From: Calditrichota bacterium
Lineage (GTDB): Bacteria; Zhuqueibacterota; Zhuqueibacteria; Residuimicrobiales; Krinioviventaceae
Direction: 5' to 3'
Assembly: GCA_003818595.1 (NCBI GenBank)
Contig: RPQV01000006.1
Coordinates: forward strand, 1-26,548
DNA: 26,548 nt
Of this stretch, positions 7,444 to 15,295 are shown in pieces (within the stretch, counting starts at the first letter, position 1; every line of letters begins with the position of its first letter). A model generated the notes under the pieces. It did no database searches. It was not told where the DNA came from and was given only the letters and a program-made list of their open reading frames with translations. Position numbers and translations under genes: made by a program.

Positions 7444-9199
7444 ACTTTTTGATTTTAATGCCCAACTCCACTAATTGTTCTGTATCCACCTCTGAAGGGG
7501 CGCCATCCATCAAAGAAGAAGCGCTCGCCGTCTTGGGAAAGGCAATTACATCACGAATGGAATTACGGCCGGATAAGATCATGATCAATCGGTCAAAACC
7601 GAAAGCAATGCCGCCATGCGGAGGAGCACCATATTTCAACGCCTCCAGCAGGAATCCGAATTTAGCTTCCGCTTCCTCATCGCTGATCTTCAGAGCATCA
7701 AACATCTTTTTTTGTATTTCCTGTTTTGCGATTCTGATGCTCCCACCGGCGATTTCCATGCCGTTTAAAACCAAATCATAAGCGCGCGCCTTGACGTGCC
7801 CAGGATCTGAACTCAGCTTGTCTTCATCTTCCGGCACTGGAGAGGTGAATGGATGGTGCAGAGTGACATAACGGTTTCTCTCAGTATCCCATTCGAATAA
7901 GGGAAAATCAACAATCCAGGTCAGCGCCAACTGCTTTGGATCAATCAAATCGAGTCGTCTGGCCATTTCATTGCGAAGTTCAGCCAAAATCTGCCTTGCC
8001 AAATCTCTTTCTTCCGCACATAGCAACAGCATATCCCCATTTTGAGCGCCGAATGCAGTAATTAATGCCTGACTCTGTTCAGCGTTAAAAAATTTGGCCA
8101 AAGACCCTTCCAAAGTCCCTTCCGCAATTTTAATTGCGGCTAAACCGCCTGCTCCACGCTTTTTTGCCCATTCAGCCAGATCATCCACTTGCTTTCTTGA
8201 ATATCCGCCGCAACCATGGGCGCAAATGCCTGCGACGATTTTACCCGATTTCACGGCGTCTGTAAACACTTTGAATTCAGTATCGCGCACGATATCTGAA
8301 ACATTGCAGATCTCCATGCCGAATCGCAGGTCGGGACGATCAATCCCGTATTTCCCCACAGCGGTATCATAGGTCATCCGCGGAAAAGGTGTTTGAATTT
8401 CTCGGCCCAACACCTCCCGAAAGATTGTAGCGACAAGGCCTTCCATGATACGAAAGATATCTTCTTCATCAATGAAAGACATCTCTATATCAATCTGAGT
8501 GAATTCAGGCTGTCGATCGGCGCGAAGATCTTCATCACGGAAACAACGAACAATCTGAAAATAACGATCAAAACCGGAAACCATTAACAGCTGCTTATAG
8601 GTCTGTGGTGATTGAGGCAATGCATAGAATTTACCCCGCCATATCCTGCTGGGCACAAGAAAATCGCGCGCACCTTCAGGCGTGCTCTTCATGAGATAAG
8701 GTGTTTCTATCTCCAAGAAATCATTGCTGGTCAGATAATTTCGCACCACCTGCGCGGTCTGGTGACGTTGAATGATGCACGCCTGCATCTCAGGACGCCT
8801 TAAATCAAGATAGCGATACTTTAACCGAATATCTTCAGAAGCTACATTCTCTCCGATGATATTGATCGGCGGAGTTAAAGAAGAATTGAGAATTTCCATC
8901 TCGGAAGCGAGCACTTCGATGGCGCCGGTTTTCATTTTCACATTAACCATTCCGTCCGGGCGATGTTCCACCAACCCTCGGAAAGCCACCACCCACTCAT
9001 TTCTCAGTCTTTTGGCATCTTCGTAAGCATTGGATTCCGGACGAATATTGACTTGCGTAATTCCATATCGATCGCGAAGATCAATAAAAATAATGCCGCC
9101 ATGATCGCGTCGAGTCGAAACCCATCCCATAATGACGACCTGAGAGCCGACATTTTGCCGGTCTAATTCACCACAATTATGTGTTCTCTTCCATTTCAT
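7442..9199 (-). CDS. aspS: Aspartyl-tRNA synthetase, bacterial type, probably non-discriminating
   Basis: This class II synthetase attaches aspartate to tRNA-Asp. An N-terminal OB-fold anticodon-binding domain opens with KRTHNCGEL and continues with GWVSTRRDHGGIIFIDLRD. The class II core includes FRDEDLRADRQPEFTQID (motif 2). A bacterial GAD insertion follows (around KSGKIVAGICAHG). Motif 3 is GGIAFGFDRLIM, with the conserved IRDVIAFPKT after it. An open frame reaches a TTG at 9226, but I chose the ATG at 9199 (585 residues). AGGTG lies 8 bases before it, and family homology begins exactly there. With that start His33 (in RRDHGG) and Gly83 (in RPDG) occupy positions where non-discriminating AspRSs carry His and Gly and E. 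coli carries Leu and Lys. The enzyme may therefore also charge tRNA-Asn. No clear promoter is seen upstream. Confidence 0.96.
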   Translation of the reverse strand: MKWKRTHNCGELDRQNVGSQVVIMGWVSTRRDHGGIIFIDLRDRYGITQVNIRPESNAYEDAKRLRNEWVVAFRGLVEHRPDGMVNVKMKTGAIEVLASEMEILNSSLTPPINIIGENVASEDIRLKYRYLDLRRPEMQACIIQRHQTAQVVRNYLTSNDFLEIETPYLMKSTPEGARDFLVPSRIWRGKFYALPQSPQTYKQLLMVSGFDRYFQIVRCFRDEDLRADRQPEFTQIDIEMSFIDEEDIFRIMEGLVATIFREVLGREIQTPFPRMTYDTAVGKYGIDRPDLRFGMEICNVSDIVRDTEFKVFTDAVKSGKIVAGICAHGCGGYSRKQVDDLAEWAKKRGAGGLAAIKIAEGTLEGSLAKFFNAEQSQALITAFGAQNGDMLLLCAEERDLARQILAELRNEMARRLDLIDPKQLALTWIVDFPLFEWDTERNRYVTLHHPFTSPVPEDEDKLSSDPGHVKARAYDLVLNGMEIAGGSIRIAKQEIQKKMFDALKISDEEAEAKFGFLLEALKYGAPPHGGIAFGFDRLIMILSGRNSIRDVIAFPKTASASSLMDGAPSEVDTEQLVELGIKIKK

Positions 9200-9363
9200 A
9201 CCATAAGCACCTGATGAAAAGTTCAAAGACTGTCCAACTTTATGATTTGGACGGGAAAAAGATATAACAATAAAAAGTAATCAATACAGAAAAACTCAGT
9301 CTCGATGATAGAAATCGCGACCCATATCTTTTACAAATCAACCGGTTAACTGCCGCACAAGCA

Positions 9364-9396
9364 GAGTCGCGAAATACCTACTTACCCAAGCGACTC
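9364..9396 (-). repeat. Inverted repeat at the end of the GT9-like gene
   Basis: GAGTCGC (9364-9370) and GCGACTC (9390-9396) form a perfect 7-base inverted repeat with a 19-base loop, straddling the stop codon of the gene ending at 9382. There is no following T-tract and the loop is long, so terminator function is only possible. Confidence 0.35.
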
Positions 9397-9933
9397 CATC
9401 TGTTTAAAAAAGCCTTGATAAGCTTGATCAGGGGGAGTTTCCTGATGCTGGCGATATAAGAAAGTAAAAAAAGGCTCACGCTTTGGATGAAAAAACCCCA
9501 TTCTTAAAAGGGCTTCACTTTTCCAGAGCAAGATGAGGTTAAAAAAACTATATTCGATGCTCAAATCAATAGCCATATCATAACGCCGCGTCTTGATCTG
9601 TTTGACGAACACGCTCTGTGGCCGGCCATAAAAATTGATGCTCTTCTCATCCAGAGCAATATACTCGATTTGCGGATTCGAGAGTCGAGTGAACAGGAGG
9701 TCATTCTGTCCGACAATCGTCAGGCGCCATGCAGGATGATGCCGATGCAGCTGTTCAATCATCTGTTGAGCAAACCGCCCAAAGGCGGGGTTTTCCGGCA
9801 GACAGCACAGAATTGAGCCGGCGTTTCTGACAGCCTCACAAATATTCAGAGACGGTGTCTGCTCACGATATTGCTTGCTGGAGCGCAGTATCTTTAATTG
9901 TAGAGATTGAAGAAATTGATTTACTGTATTCAT
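9382..9933 (-). CDS. Short protein resembling the N-terminal half of GT9 (heptosyltransferase-like)
   Basis: This protein of 183 residues (from ATG 9933) or 186 residues (from GTG 9942) is not confidently assigned. Its pattern recalls the N-terminal Rossmann domain of glycosyltransferase family 9: a hydrophobic strand SILCCLPEN followed by an amphipathic helix with HRHHPAWRLTIVGQND. Further on is RRYDMAIDLSIEYSFFN and then LLRMGFFHPKREPFF, like the xxYDlvIDL and xxRIGF elements of ADP-heptose transferases. The second, nucleotide-sugar-binding domain is absent, since GT9 enzymes normally have over 300 residues. It could be a regulatory or degenerate homologue, or an unrelated family. No signal peptide or membrane helix is visible. 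It follows the barrel protein gene by about 70 bases and probably belongs to the same transcript. Neither start has a strong Shine-Dalgarno site. Confidence 0.6.
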   Translation of the reverse strand: MNTVNQFLQSLQLKILRSSKQYREQTPSLNICEAVRNAGSILCCLPENPAFGRFAQQMIEQLHRHHPAWRLTIVGQNDLLFTRLSNPQIEYIALDEKSINFYGRPQSVFVKQIKTRRYDMAIDLSIEYSFFNLILLWKSEALLRMGFFHPKREPFFTFLYRQHQETPPDQAYQGFFKQMESLG

Positions 9934-10003
9934 GGATAACACTCATATTTTCAGAAAGCTGAATATATGCATCCGAATATTGAAATTCAACATGAAATTG
10001 TAA

Positions 10004-11935
10004 TTAGAGACAACGCCAATCAATCTGAAGTGAAAAAACATTATTAGAATGAATTCCGCCATCGGCAGTAAAATCATAAACCATATGATCTCTCTTGACG
10101 GATATCCGTAGATTTTTCCGCAACAATAGTGAAAGCTTGGCATACCACCGAATACCGCGGCCATAAAACGTGACGAGCTGCATGGCGCCGGGAAGATCAG
10201 ATTCCACCTGAAACAACCTGGTGGGAAAACTCACCGCATCAAATGTTGTCCATCTCGTTTCAAATACCGCATTTTTCCAAGTTGCTCTCACTTGCTGATA
10301 AATCATGACTCCTAAAGTGTCTGATAACCCATGATATTGAGCGGCATCAGACATCCCGCTAAGATCAATCCGCGATCGCATGAACAATACCGGCGATGGT
10401 TGATATTCCAACTGCAACTGTCCCCGTACAGTCGTTTGCCGAGATTGTTTCGTCCTGTCATTGGAAAAAGAATCCTGCACTTTTAGCGCAGTCATTTTAC
10501 TACTTAATTTTAAGCGAAATCCGACAGTTAATCTCGGGGAATATCGATGCTGCAGAAAAAGAAATCCGTCATGACCGCGTGAAGGCATTGGTGACAACGT
10601 GGTCGGCCAAAATGCCTTGAACTGATCCCAGTACCAGGAAAGTGTTGTTCTCCGATCAAGTTGACTGCGAACAGCCATATAAAAACCAGCTTCATTACGG
10701 GTCATATCGCCGTCACCAAAGCCGGCAGCGTAGCTGTTTTGAAATTGAGGAGCATAACTCCGCCACAAGATGATCCATTCAACCGGTAAAGTCGTGGACA
10801 TCAAGCCACAAATCTTGGCCCGACCTTCAGCGCCATTACCAGCGAACTCACCAAATATGGTATGATTGGCTCGAGAATACTTGAAAAAAAAGGATTGGAT
10901 GCGATTGAATCGCCTCATTAAAGAATGCATATCAAAGCCCGTCCCGTTTTTAAAGTCATGGTCATACTGCTGCCGCATAAAGCTGCTGCCAATATTGACT
11001 GACGCAGACGGCTGGATAATCATCATGACGCCCGCTATTCCCTCTTTCAACTGGTCGCGGGCGTCTCGTTCAGAATCGCTCTGATGAATTCCGGTATTGC
11101 GCAAGGAAATCACTTTCCCATTACTAATCGTTGCATCGCGCCTATTGTGACCGGCGAAAAGAGAATAACTAAACCATTTAATCTTTTGAGAGATGCCACA
11201 TCCCCAAAGCGCCAAGTTCTCGTTTGTTGAAAGATAAGGAAACAATCCCTGGCGACGTTTGATTACGGATTCAATAACATCGACGCTTTTGCTCATGCCA
11301 TTGGGGTTCCCCAAGGCAATCCCCTGACCTGTTTCCGCAGAAAAATGACCCAACATAATGCGGCTTTGCAATGCCTTTAATGAAATCTGCGATGAAAAAA
11401 GAGCCAAGTCAACTGGATTTGTTTCGCCGGTGTCCTTTTCAACCAGTGCTCCGGCGCTGAAAAAGGAACCCCAGCTCATTTTCACACGATCGTATGTTTT
11501 AATCCTGCGGGAGAAAGTCGACTCCTGCTGTGCTGAGGGAAGAACAAGGCGTAAGCGCTCTTCGATTTTAACTTCTTTCGGGGGTTGAGCAGCTCTGACA
11601 TAAAAAAAGGTGAATATCCGATCATAAATGGGCACCACACTCCTGATCATTTTCAATTCTGCAACATCGGCAAATAGGCCGTGTTGTTTTCGATAGTTGA
11701 TGATATCTTCGGCAGTCGCAGGCGGAATCCAAGGAATCGACGCCAATTGATCCTGCGTCACTTTGTTGAGATTCAGCGGATGTTCTTCAAGTTCCTCTAA
11801 ATATTCAACCACAGCAGTCGGCTCACGATTTCCTTCTTCATTGATTAATGTCTCGATGTCGATTTTTGACTCCTGAGCATAAAGCAACTCGACAAAGAAC
11901 CAAACGAACATCGATAATGCAGGATTCTTTGCCAT
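10004..11935 (-). CDS. Helix-hairpin-helix domain protein with predicted outer-membrane beta-barrel
   Basis: From ATG 11935 the protein has 643 residues. A signal peptide (MAKNPALSMFVWFFVELLYA, then QES) precedes an acidic linker. A ComEA-like helix-hairpin-helix segment follows at about residues 53-100, including LNLNKVTQDQLASIPWIP, NYRKQHGLFADVAEL. The remaining 500 or so residues alternate polar and aromatic or hydrophobic residues in short strands and end in an aromatic-rich SLQIDWRCL, typical of a porin-like barrel. Such HhH-barrel proteins occur in Bacteroidota and relatives with no established function. The usual GIG hairpin is replaced by WIPPATA, which weakens a DNA-binding role. A TTG at 11956 would add seven residues. 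The ATG is preferred because a G-rich Shine-Dalgarno (GGGGGG) precedes it and it begins 4 bases after the upstream stop, suggesting coupling. Confidence 0.8.
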   Translation of the reverse strand: MAKNPALSMFVWFFVELLYAQESKIDIETLINEEGNREPTAVVEYLEELEEHPLNLNKVTQDQLASIPWIPPATAEDIINYRKQHGLFADVAELKMIRSVVPIYDRIFTFFYVRAAQPPKEVKIEERLRLVLPSAQQESTFSRRIKTYDRVKMSWGSFFSAGALVEKDTGETNPVDLALFSSQISLKALQSRIMLGHFSAETGQGIALGNPNGMSKSVDVIESVIKRRQGLFPYLSTNENLALWGCGISQKIKWFSYSLFAGHNRRDATISNGKVISLRNTGIHQSDSERDARDQLKEGIAGVMMIIQPSASVNIGSSFMRQQYDHDFKNGTGFDMHSLMRRFNRIQSFFFKYSRANHTIFGEFAGNGAEGRAKICGLMSTTLPVEWIILWRSYAPQFQNSYAAGFGDGDMTRNEAGFYMAVRSQLDRRTTLSWYWDQFKAFWPTTLSPMPSRGHDGFLFLQHRYSPRLTVGFRLKLSSKMTALKVQDSFSNDRTKQSRQTTVRGQLQLEYQPSPVLFMRSRIDLSGMSDAAQYHGLSDTLGVMIYQQVRATWKNAVFETRWTTFDAVSFPTRLFQVESDLPGAMQLVTFYGRGIRWYAKLSLLLRKNLRISVKRDHMVYDFTADGGIHSNNVFSLQIDWRCL

Positions 11936-11939
11936 GACA

Positions 11940-12875
11940 TTAATCCCCCCGGCCAAAGCGGATAGCGGCCATGTGAGTTGTCCCTAAATCAATGTGTTGA
12001 GAAAATCCATAATCAAAATGGAATTGAAGAATATGGATGCTAAACCCGAGCGAGAATCTCTCCGGCTGCTCACCCGCCCCACAGAAAAAAGAGAGGCTTT
12101 TGACTGGTTGATAGTAAATGCCGCAGCGAACATCAAGTTCAGTAATGACGTCCTTGGACAGACTTGCAAATATCTGTAGATCATTCCGGGCGCGGATCGC
12201 AAATCCGACAACCATTTGTTGAGGCGCAGGCTCCCGTTTTCTGCCGATCGTTGTTCTGGTTAGATTTTTAATGGCACCGCCGGCATCACACCGTGCCGAA
12301 AGATGAAGGCGCCACCCCACATCGAGCAAAATGACACGAGTTTGTCCATATTTTTGAACGGCTACAGTCCCGTATCGGATCGCCGCCCCCATATCGATCG
12401 AGTGATAAAAAGAACGAGCAATCCCCAGACAAATCTGATGTTCATGATAGAGGTCATTTCCCAAATGAGTGAATCCTGCGGCGGCGGCTCCTTTTCCCCT
12501 ACGATAACCTGTTGAAAAACAACCCACATTGATCTCAGCGATTTCATAGGGATGATAAAAAGAGCCCAACCATTCGAATCCGCTGGAATCCGCCAAGAGA
12601 CCTGACGGATTAATAAAAAGACTTTCAACACCCAAGTTCACACCCGCAACGCTGCCTGCCAGTGCAAAGGCGCGTCCGCTGTAAAGCAACTCTTCAAAAC
12701 TGCACTCACCCGTCTCAAAAGTCAGCAGCGTCAGGATCAAGGAACCGATCATGGGCATTGGTCGTTTAGTTTCATGAAAAAGTAATCGCTTGACAAAGAG
12801 CTTAAAAAATTGAATATTTAACCAGTGCTGAACAATCCTTTCAGCGATAGCGATAAATTGGAGTTTTTTATGCAT
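11940..12875 (-). CDS. PorV/FadL-like outer-membrane beta-barrel protein
   Basis: The recognisable part begins with a hydrophobic segment MIGSLILTLLTF and then SGRAFALAGSVAGV and LFINPSGLL. This matches the GxxxxAxGGA...NPAGL start of the OmpP1/FadL, UPF0164 and PorV families. About 230 residues of short amphipathic strands follow, ending with MAAIRFGRGD. Start choice is uncertain. An in-frame ATG at 12893 exists. ATG 12875 has a G-rich site (AGGGGG) but overlaps the start of the divergent plus-strand gene. ATG 12758 or 12752 gives a short signal peptide but has no Shine-Dalgarno and lacks a basic N-region. I report 12875 and regard 12758 as a serious alternative. The gene lies immediately upstream of the HhH-barrel gene (4-base gap) and opposite the PorD-like gene. 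That suggests shared outer-membrane or secretion work, which is inference. Confidence 0.7.
   Translation of the reverse strand: MHKKLQFIAIAERIVQHWLNIQFFKLFVKRLLFHETKRPMPMIGSLILTLLTFETGECSFEELLYSGRAFALAGSVAGVNLGVESLFINPSGLLADSSGFEWLGSFYHPYEIAEINVGCFSTGYRRGKGAAAAGFTHLGNDLYHEHQICLGIARSFYHSIDMGAAIRYGTVAVQKYGQTRVILLDVGWRLHLSARCDAGGAIKNLTRTTIGRKREPAPQQMVVGFAIRARNDLQIFASLSKDVITELDVRCGIYYQPVKSLSFFCGAGEQPERFSLGFSIHILQFHFDYGFSQHIDLGTTHMAAIRFGRGD
12790..12818 (+). promoter_or_regulatory. Sigma-70-type promoter for the DUF4835 gene
   Basis: On the plus strand a perfect TTGACA (12790-12795) is followed after 17 bases by AATATT (12813-12818, 4 of 6). The predicted start near 12825 leaves a leader of about 45 bases to the ATG at 12870, which has its own TGGAG site. 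It lies inside the longest reading of the divergent minus-strand gene. Confidence 0.55.
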
Positions 12876-13736
12876 AATCATCCCCCTGTTCATAAGACTG
12901 ATTGGTTATGGTTTTTAGCCACAATGATGACCTTCAGTTCTGTCAGCGCTCAGCGCATTGAATCCAAAGTAGAAACCGATTTACGAACTCTCCCGCAGGA
13001 GCGCCAGGATAAGCTGCAGGATTTTGCCGACAAAACCATGCATTTCCTGGACAGTTCACCATGGTGTGAAGACAAATGGAATACCCCCGTCAATATAATG
13101 GTGACCTTACGCCTTGAGGATATGAGTCAGGGCGCTGAACAACGATTTAAAGGCACCATCATTATCAGCAACAGTTACGACATTCAATTCTCGGACCAGC
13201 GATGGCGTTTTGCTTATCAAAGTGGAGACCCCATTCAGTTCAATGAGAATAATCTTGATTCCTTTACCAGCGTCATGGCTTTTTATATTTATCTCATTCT
13301 CGGTGGAGAATTAGATAAATGGGGAACCATGTCAGGTTCATCTTATTATGAAAAAGCGCGCAATGTGGCAGAACAAAGCAAATTTGGCCTCGGTCGATTC
13401 ATCGAAGGATGGGATCGACGTCTGGAATTGGTAAACTATTTTCTCAGCGATCGTCACAAACCCTTTCGTGAAATGGTGGATTACTACTTTTACGGTTTAT
13501 CCTATACCAGCGAGGATAATGAAAAGGCCAGAAAACATTGCTCAACGGCCATTCAAAAGCTTGACAGGATCATTGCTAATGATCCTGAGAATGAATACGC
13601 GCGAAATTTCATCAAAGCTCATTATCAGGAAATTGTTGAAATTTTTCGTAGAGCAAAAAATAAAGAACCCCTTAGAACCATGTTGGTACTCGATCCGGAT
13701 CACGAACGCATTTATCGAGACATATTGGAACGCTGA
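12870..13736 (+). CDS. DUF4835 family protein, PorD-like (type IX secretion associated in Bacteroidota)
   Basis: This is the only plus-strand gene. From ATG 12870 it encodes 288 residues with a signal peptide (n-region MHNHPPVHKTDW, cleavage near SVSAQ). An upstream in-frame ATG at 12825 would add 15 residues; the internal one is preferred because TTGGAG lies 6 bases before it and the signal peptide then starts normally. The body follows DUF4835/PorD: an early SSPWCEDKWNTP region, an RxxYxxSY-like FKGTIIISNSYDIQF, FAYQSGDPIQFNENNLDSFTSVMAFYIYLILG, then a GSSYYEKARN element, GWDRRLELVNYFL and YYFYGLSY. PorD is a periplasmic protein needed for type IX secretion in Porphyromonas. No other core secretion gene is visible here, so the role in this organism is open. 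A promoter at 12790-12818 and a divergent barrel gene flank it. Confidence 0.8.
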   Translation: MHNHPPVHKTDWLWFLATMMTFSSVSAQRIESKVETDLRTLPQERQDKLQDFADKTMHFLDSSPWCEDKWNTPVNIMVTLRLEDMSQGAEQRFKGTIIISNSYDIQFSDQRWRFAYQSGDPIQFNENNLDSFTSVMAFYIYLILGGELDKWGTMSGSSYYEKARNVAEQSKFGLGRFIEGWDRRLELVNYFLSDRHKPFREMVDYYFYGLSYTSEDNEKARKHCSTAIQKLDRIIANDPENEYARNFIKAHYQEIVEIFRRAKNKEPLRTMLVLDPDHERIYRDILER

Positions 13737-13883
13737 CTGTCGCTTGAGCATCCAGTCTTTATATGACTACTGATTATTCTATAGATTCCTCCTGCTCGTT
13801 TAACATCCTGCAAACTGCAATTCATCCATCTATTTGGTCGAAATCATTTGCACATCATGCACGAACAAGTGTTGCGGGATGGC

Positions 13884-14456
13884 TTACAGTTTGCGGCTCC
13901 CCGGTTTTACCACCGAGATACCTTGAGCGCATAATGGACATTGATCCGCTTGATAGGTCTGGACATCCATTTGAAAAACAGAATAGGCAGGTTCAGTAAA
14001 GATTTTTTTACCGCCGCTGCGATCGACAATAAAGCCGACGCCGGCGACTTCCGCACCGGCGCCCTTTACCAGCTCCACAACCTCCAGCACCGATCCTCCT
14101 GTGGTCACCACATCTTCCACCACCAACACACGTTCATCTCGTTTTAACTCAAAGCCGCGACGAAGACTCATCACACTGCTTTCTCGTTCAGCGAACATTG
14201 CACGACAACCCAAAAGTCTTGCACATTCCTGGCCGACAATTAAACCTCCAATGGCCGGTGACAGAACACAATCGATTTTTTCATTTTTAAAATTCTTGAC
14301 AATCTCCAAACAAAACAATTCGGTGTACTGAGGATACTGTAGTACTCGGGCGCATTGAAAATAGTGCGGACTGTGTAGACCGGAGGTCAGCAGAAAATGT
14401 CCATTGAGAAGCGCACCGGATTTTTCAAAAATTTCCAAAGCTTTTTCTTTTTTCAT
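13884..14456 (-). CDS. pyrE: Orotate phosphoribosyltransferase
   Basis: The 190-residue enzyme makes orotidine 5'-phosphate from orotate and PRPP, the fifth step of de novo pyrimidine synthesis. The PRPP-binding motif VLVVEDVVTTGGSV is at residues 110-123, and SPAIGGLIVGQE at 66-77 is the conserved pyrophosphate-loop region. The C-terminus carries CPLC at 173-176 followed by KPGSR, an extension found in the Thermus/Aquifex-type PyrE subgroup rather than the E. coli enzyme. A GGGTG site sits 5 bases before ATG 14456, which is 20 bases after the pyrF stop, so both are probably on one transcript. This is the last gene of the long run that begins with the polysaccharide genes. No terminator is evident in the 147 bases before the convergent DUF4835 gene. 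Confidence 0.95.
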   Translation of the reverse strand: MKKEKALEIFEKSGALLNGHFLLTSGLHSPHYFQCARVLQYPQYTELFCLEIVKNFKNEKIDCVLSPAIGGLIVGQECARLLGCRAMFAERESSVMSLRRGFELKRDERVLVVEDVVTTGGSVLEVVELVKGAGAEVAGVGFIVDRSGGKKIFTEPAYSVFQMDVQTYQADQCPLCAQGISVVKPGSRKL

Positions 14457-14476
14457 ACAAGCACCCGAAAATTTAT

Positions 14477-15295
14477 TTACTGGTTACGCGCGGAATTGAG
14501 TTGATCCCGCGCTGTTTTTGCTTCTACTGCCGCCTTTAACGCAAAATCAGCATTTGCAGAAGCGTAAATGATCGCTCGGCTTGAATTAAACAAGGCCATT
14601 GACTTTTGTTGATTTGTCCCGAACTTGACCGAAGCTTCCAGATCACCACCCTGGGCGCCGATACCGGGGATGAGCAGGGGCAATGCCGGCGCCAAGCTTC
14701 GCACACGCGCCAATTCTTCCGGATGGGTTGCCCCCACCACCAAGCCGCAGTTGTCTCTGCTGTTCCAGTCATTGACCGTGATCGCAACTTTTTCGTAAAG
14801 AGCAATTTCACGATTTGAAAAGTGCTGAAAATCTTTTGACCCCGGATTGGAGGTCAAACAGAGAAAAAAAGCCCCTTTTTGTTCATGACAAAGAAAAGGC
14901 TCTGCTGAATCATACCCCATATAAGGATTCAGCGTCACCGCATCAGCGCCCAGATCATCAAATAGAGCTCGCGCGTACATTTGAGCGGTGTTGCCGATGT
15001 CGCCACGCTTGGCATCGGCGATTCGGATGACATCGGGCGGAAGATATTCGAAGGTTTTCTTTAATGCCCGCCATCCCTCCAAACCGTAAGCTTCATAAAA
15101 TGCCAGATTCAGCTTGAAAGCACAGGCAAATTCGATTGTTGCGTCAATGAGCAATTTATTAAACATAAAAAATGGTTCGGCAGCGGTGCGAACACTCTGC
15201 GGCAGCTTTTCGAGAACCGGATCCAACCCGACACAAAGCATTGAATTTTTTCTGCCGATGATTTCATCGACTCTGCCATTGAAATTCATAGTCAC
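14477..15295 (-). CDS. pyrF: Orotidine 5'-phosphate decarboxylase, type 2
   Basis: The 272-residue enzyme decarboxylates OMP to UMP, the final step of de novo UMP synthesis. The longer Mycobacterium/Myxococcus-type (type 2) form is shown by LCVGLDPVLEKLP near the start and the catalytic Asp94-Ala-Lys96-Arg-Gly-Asp99 motif with IGNTAQMYA after it. NPYMGYDSAEPF and LIPGIGAQGGD follow further on. The start is either GTG 15295, in a GTGA overlap with the stop of the preceding metallophosphoesterase fragment, or ATG 15289, two codons later. At the ATG an AGGTGA site is close and family homology begins (MNFNGRVDEI). I give the GTG because of the overlap but the ATG is about as likely. It is followed by pyrE after 20 bases, placing two consecutive pathway steps together. 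Confidence 0.95.
   Translation of the reverse strand: MTMNFNGRVDEIIGRKNSMLCVGLDPVLEKLPQSVRTAAEPFFMFNKLLIDATIEFACAFKLNLAFYEAYGLEGWRALKKTFEYLPPDVIRIADAKRGDIGNTAQMYARALFDDLGADAVTLNPYMGYDSAEPFLCHEQKGAFFLCLTSNPGSKDFQHFSNREIALYEKVAITVNDWNSRDNCGLVVGATHPEELARVRSLAPALPLLIPGIGAQGGDLEASVKFGTNQQKSMALFNSSRAIIYASANADFALKAAVEAKTARDQLNSARNQ

Noticed and set aside
9200..9381. Search for an aspS promoter in the AT-rich gap
   Set aside because: Several TTGATT and TATATC-like hexamers occur but none are paired at 16-18 bases.
13735..13757. GACTG...CAGTC hairpin followed by TTTAT after the DUF4835 gene
   Set aside because: Only a 5-base stem with a 13-base loop and a short T-run; too weak to call as a terminator.
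13763..13999. 78-codon plus-strand frame in the DUF4835-pyrE spacer
   Set aside because: It runs on into pyrE in antisense, has no Shine-Dalgarno and no recognisable content.
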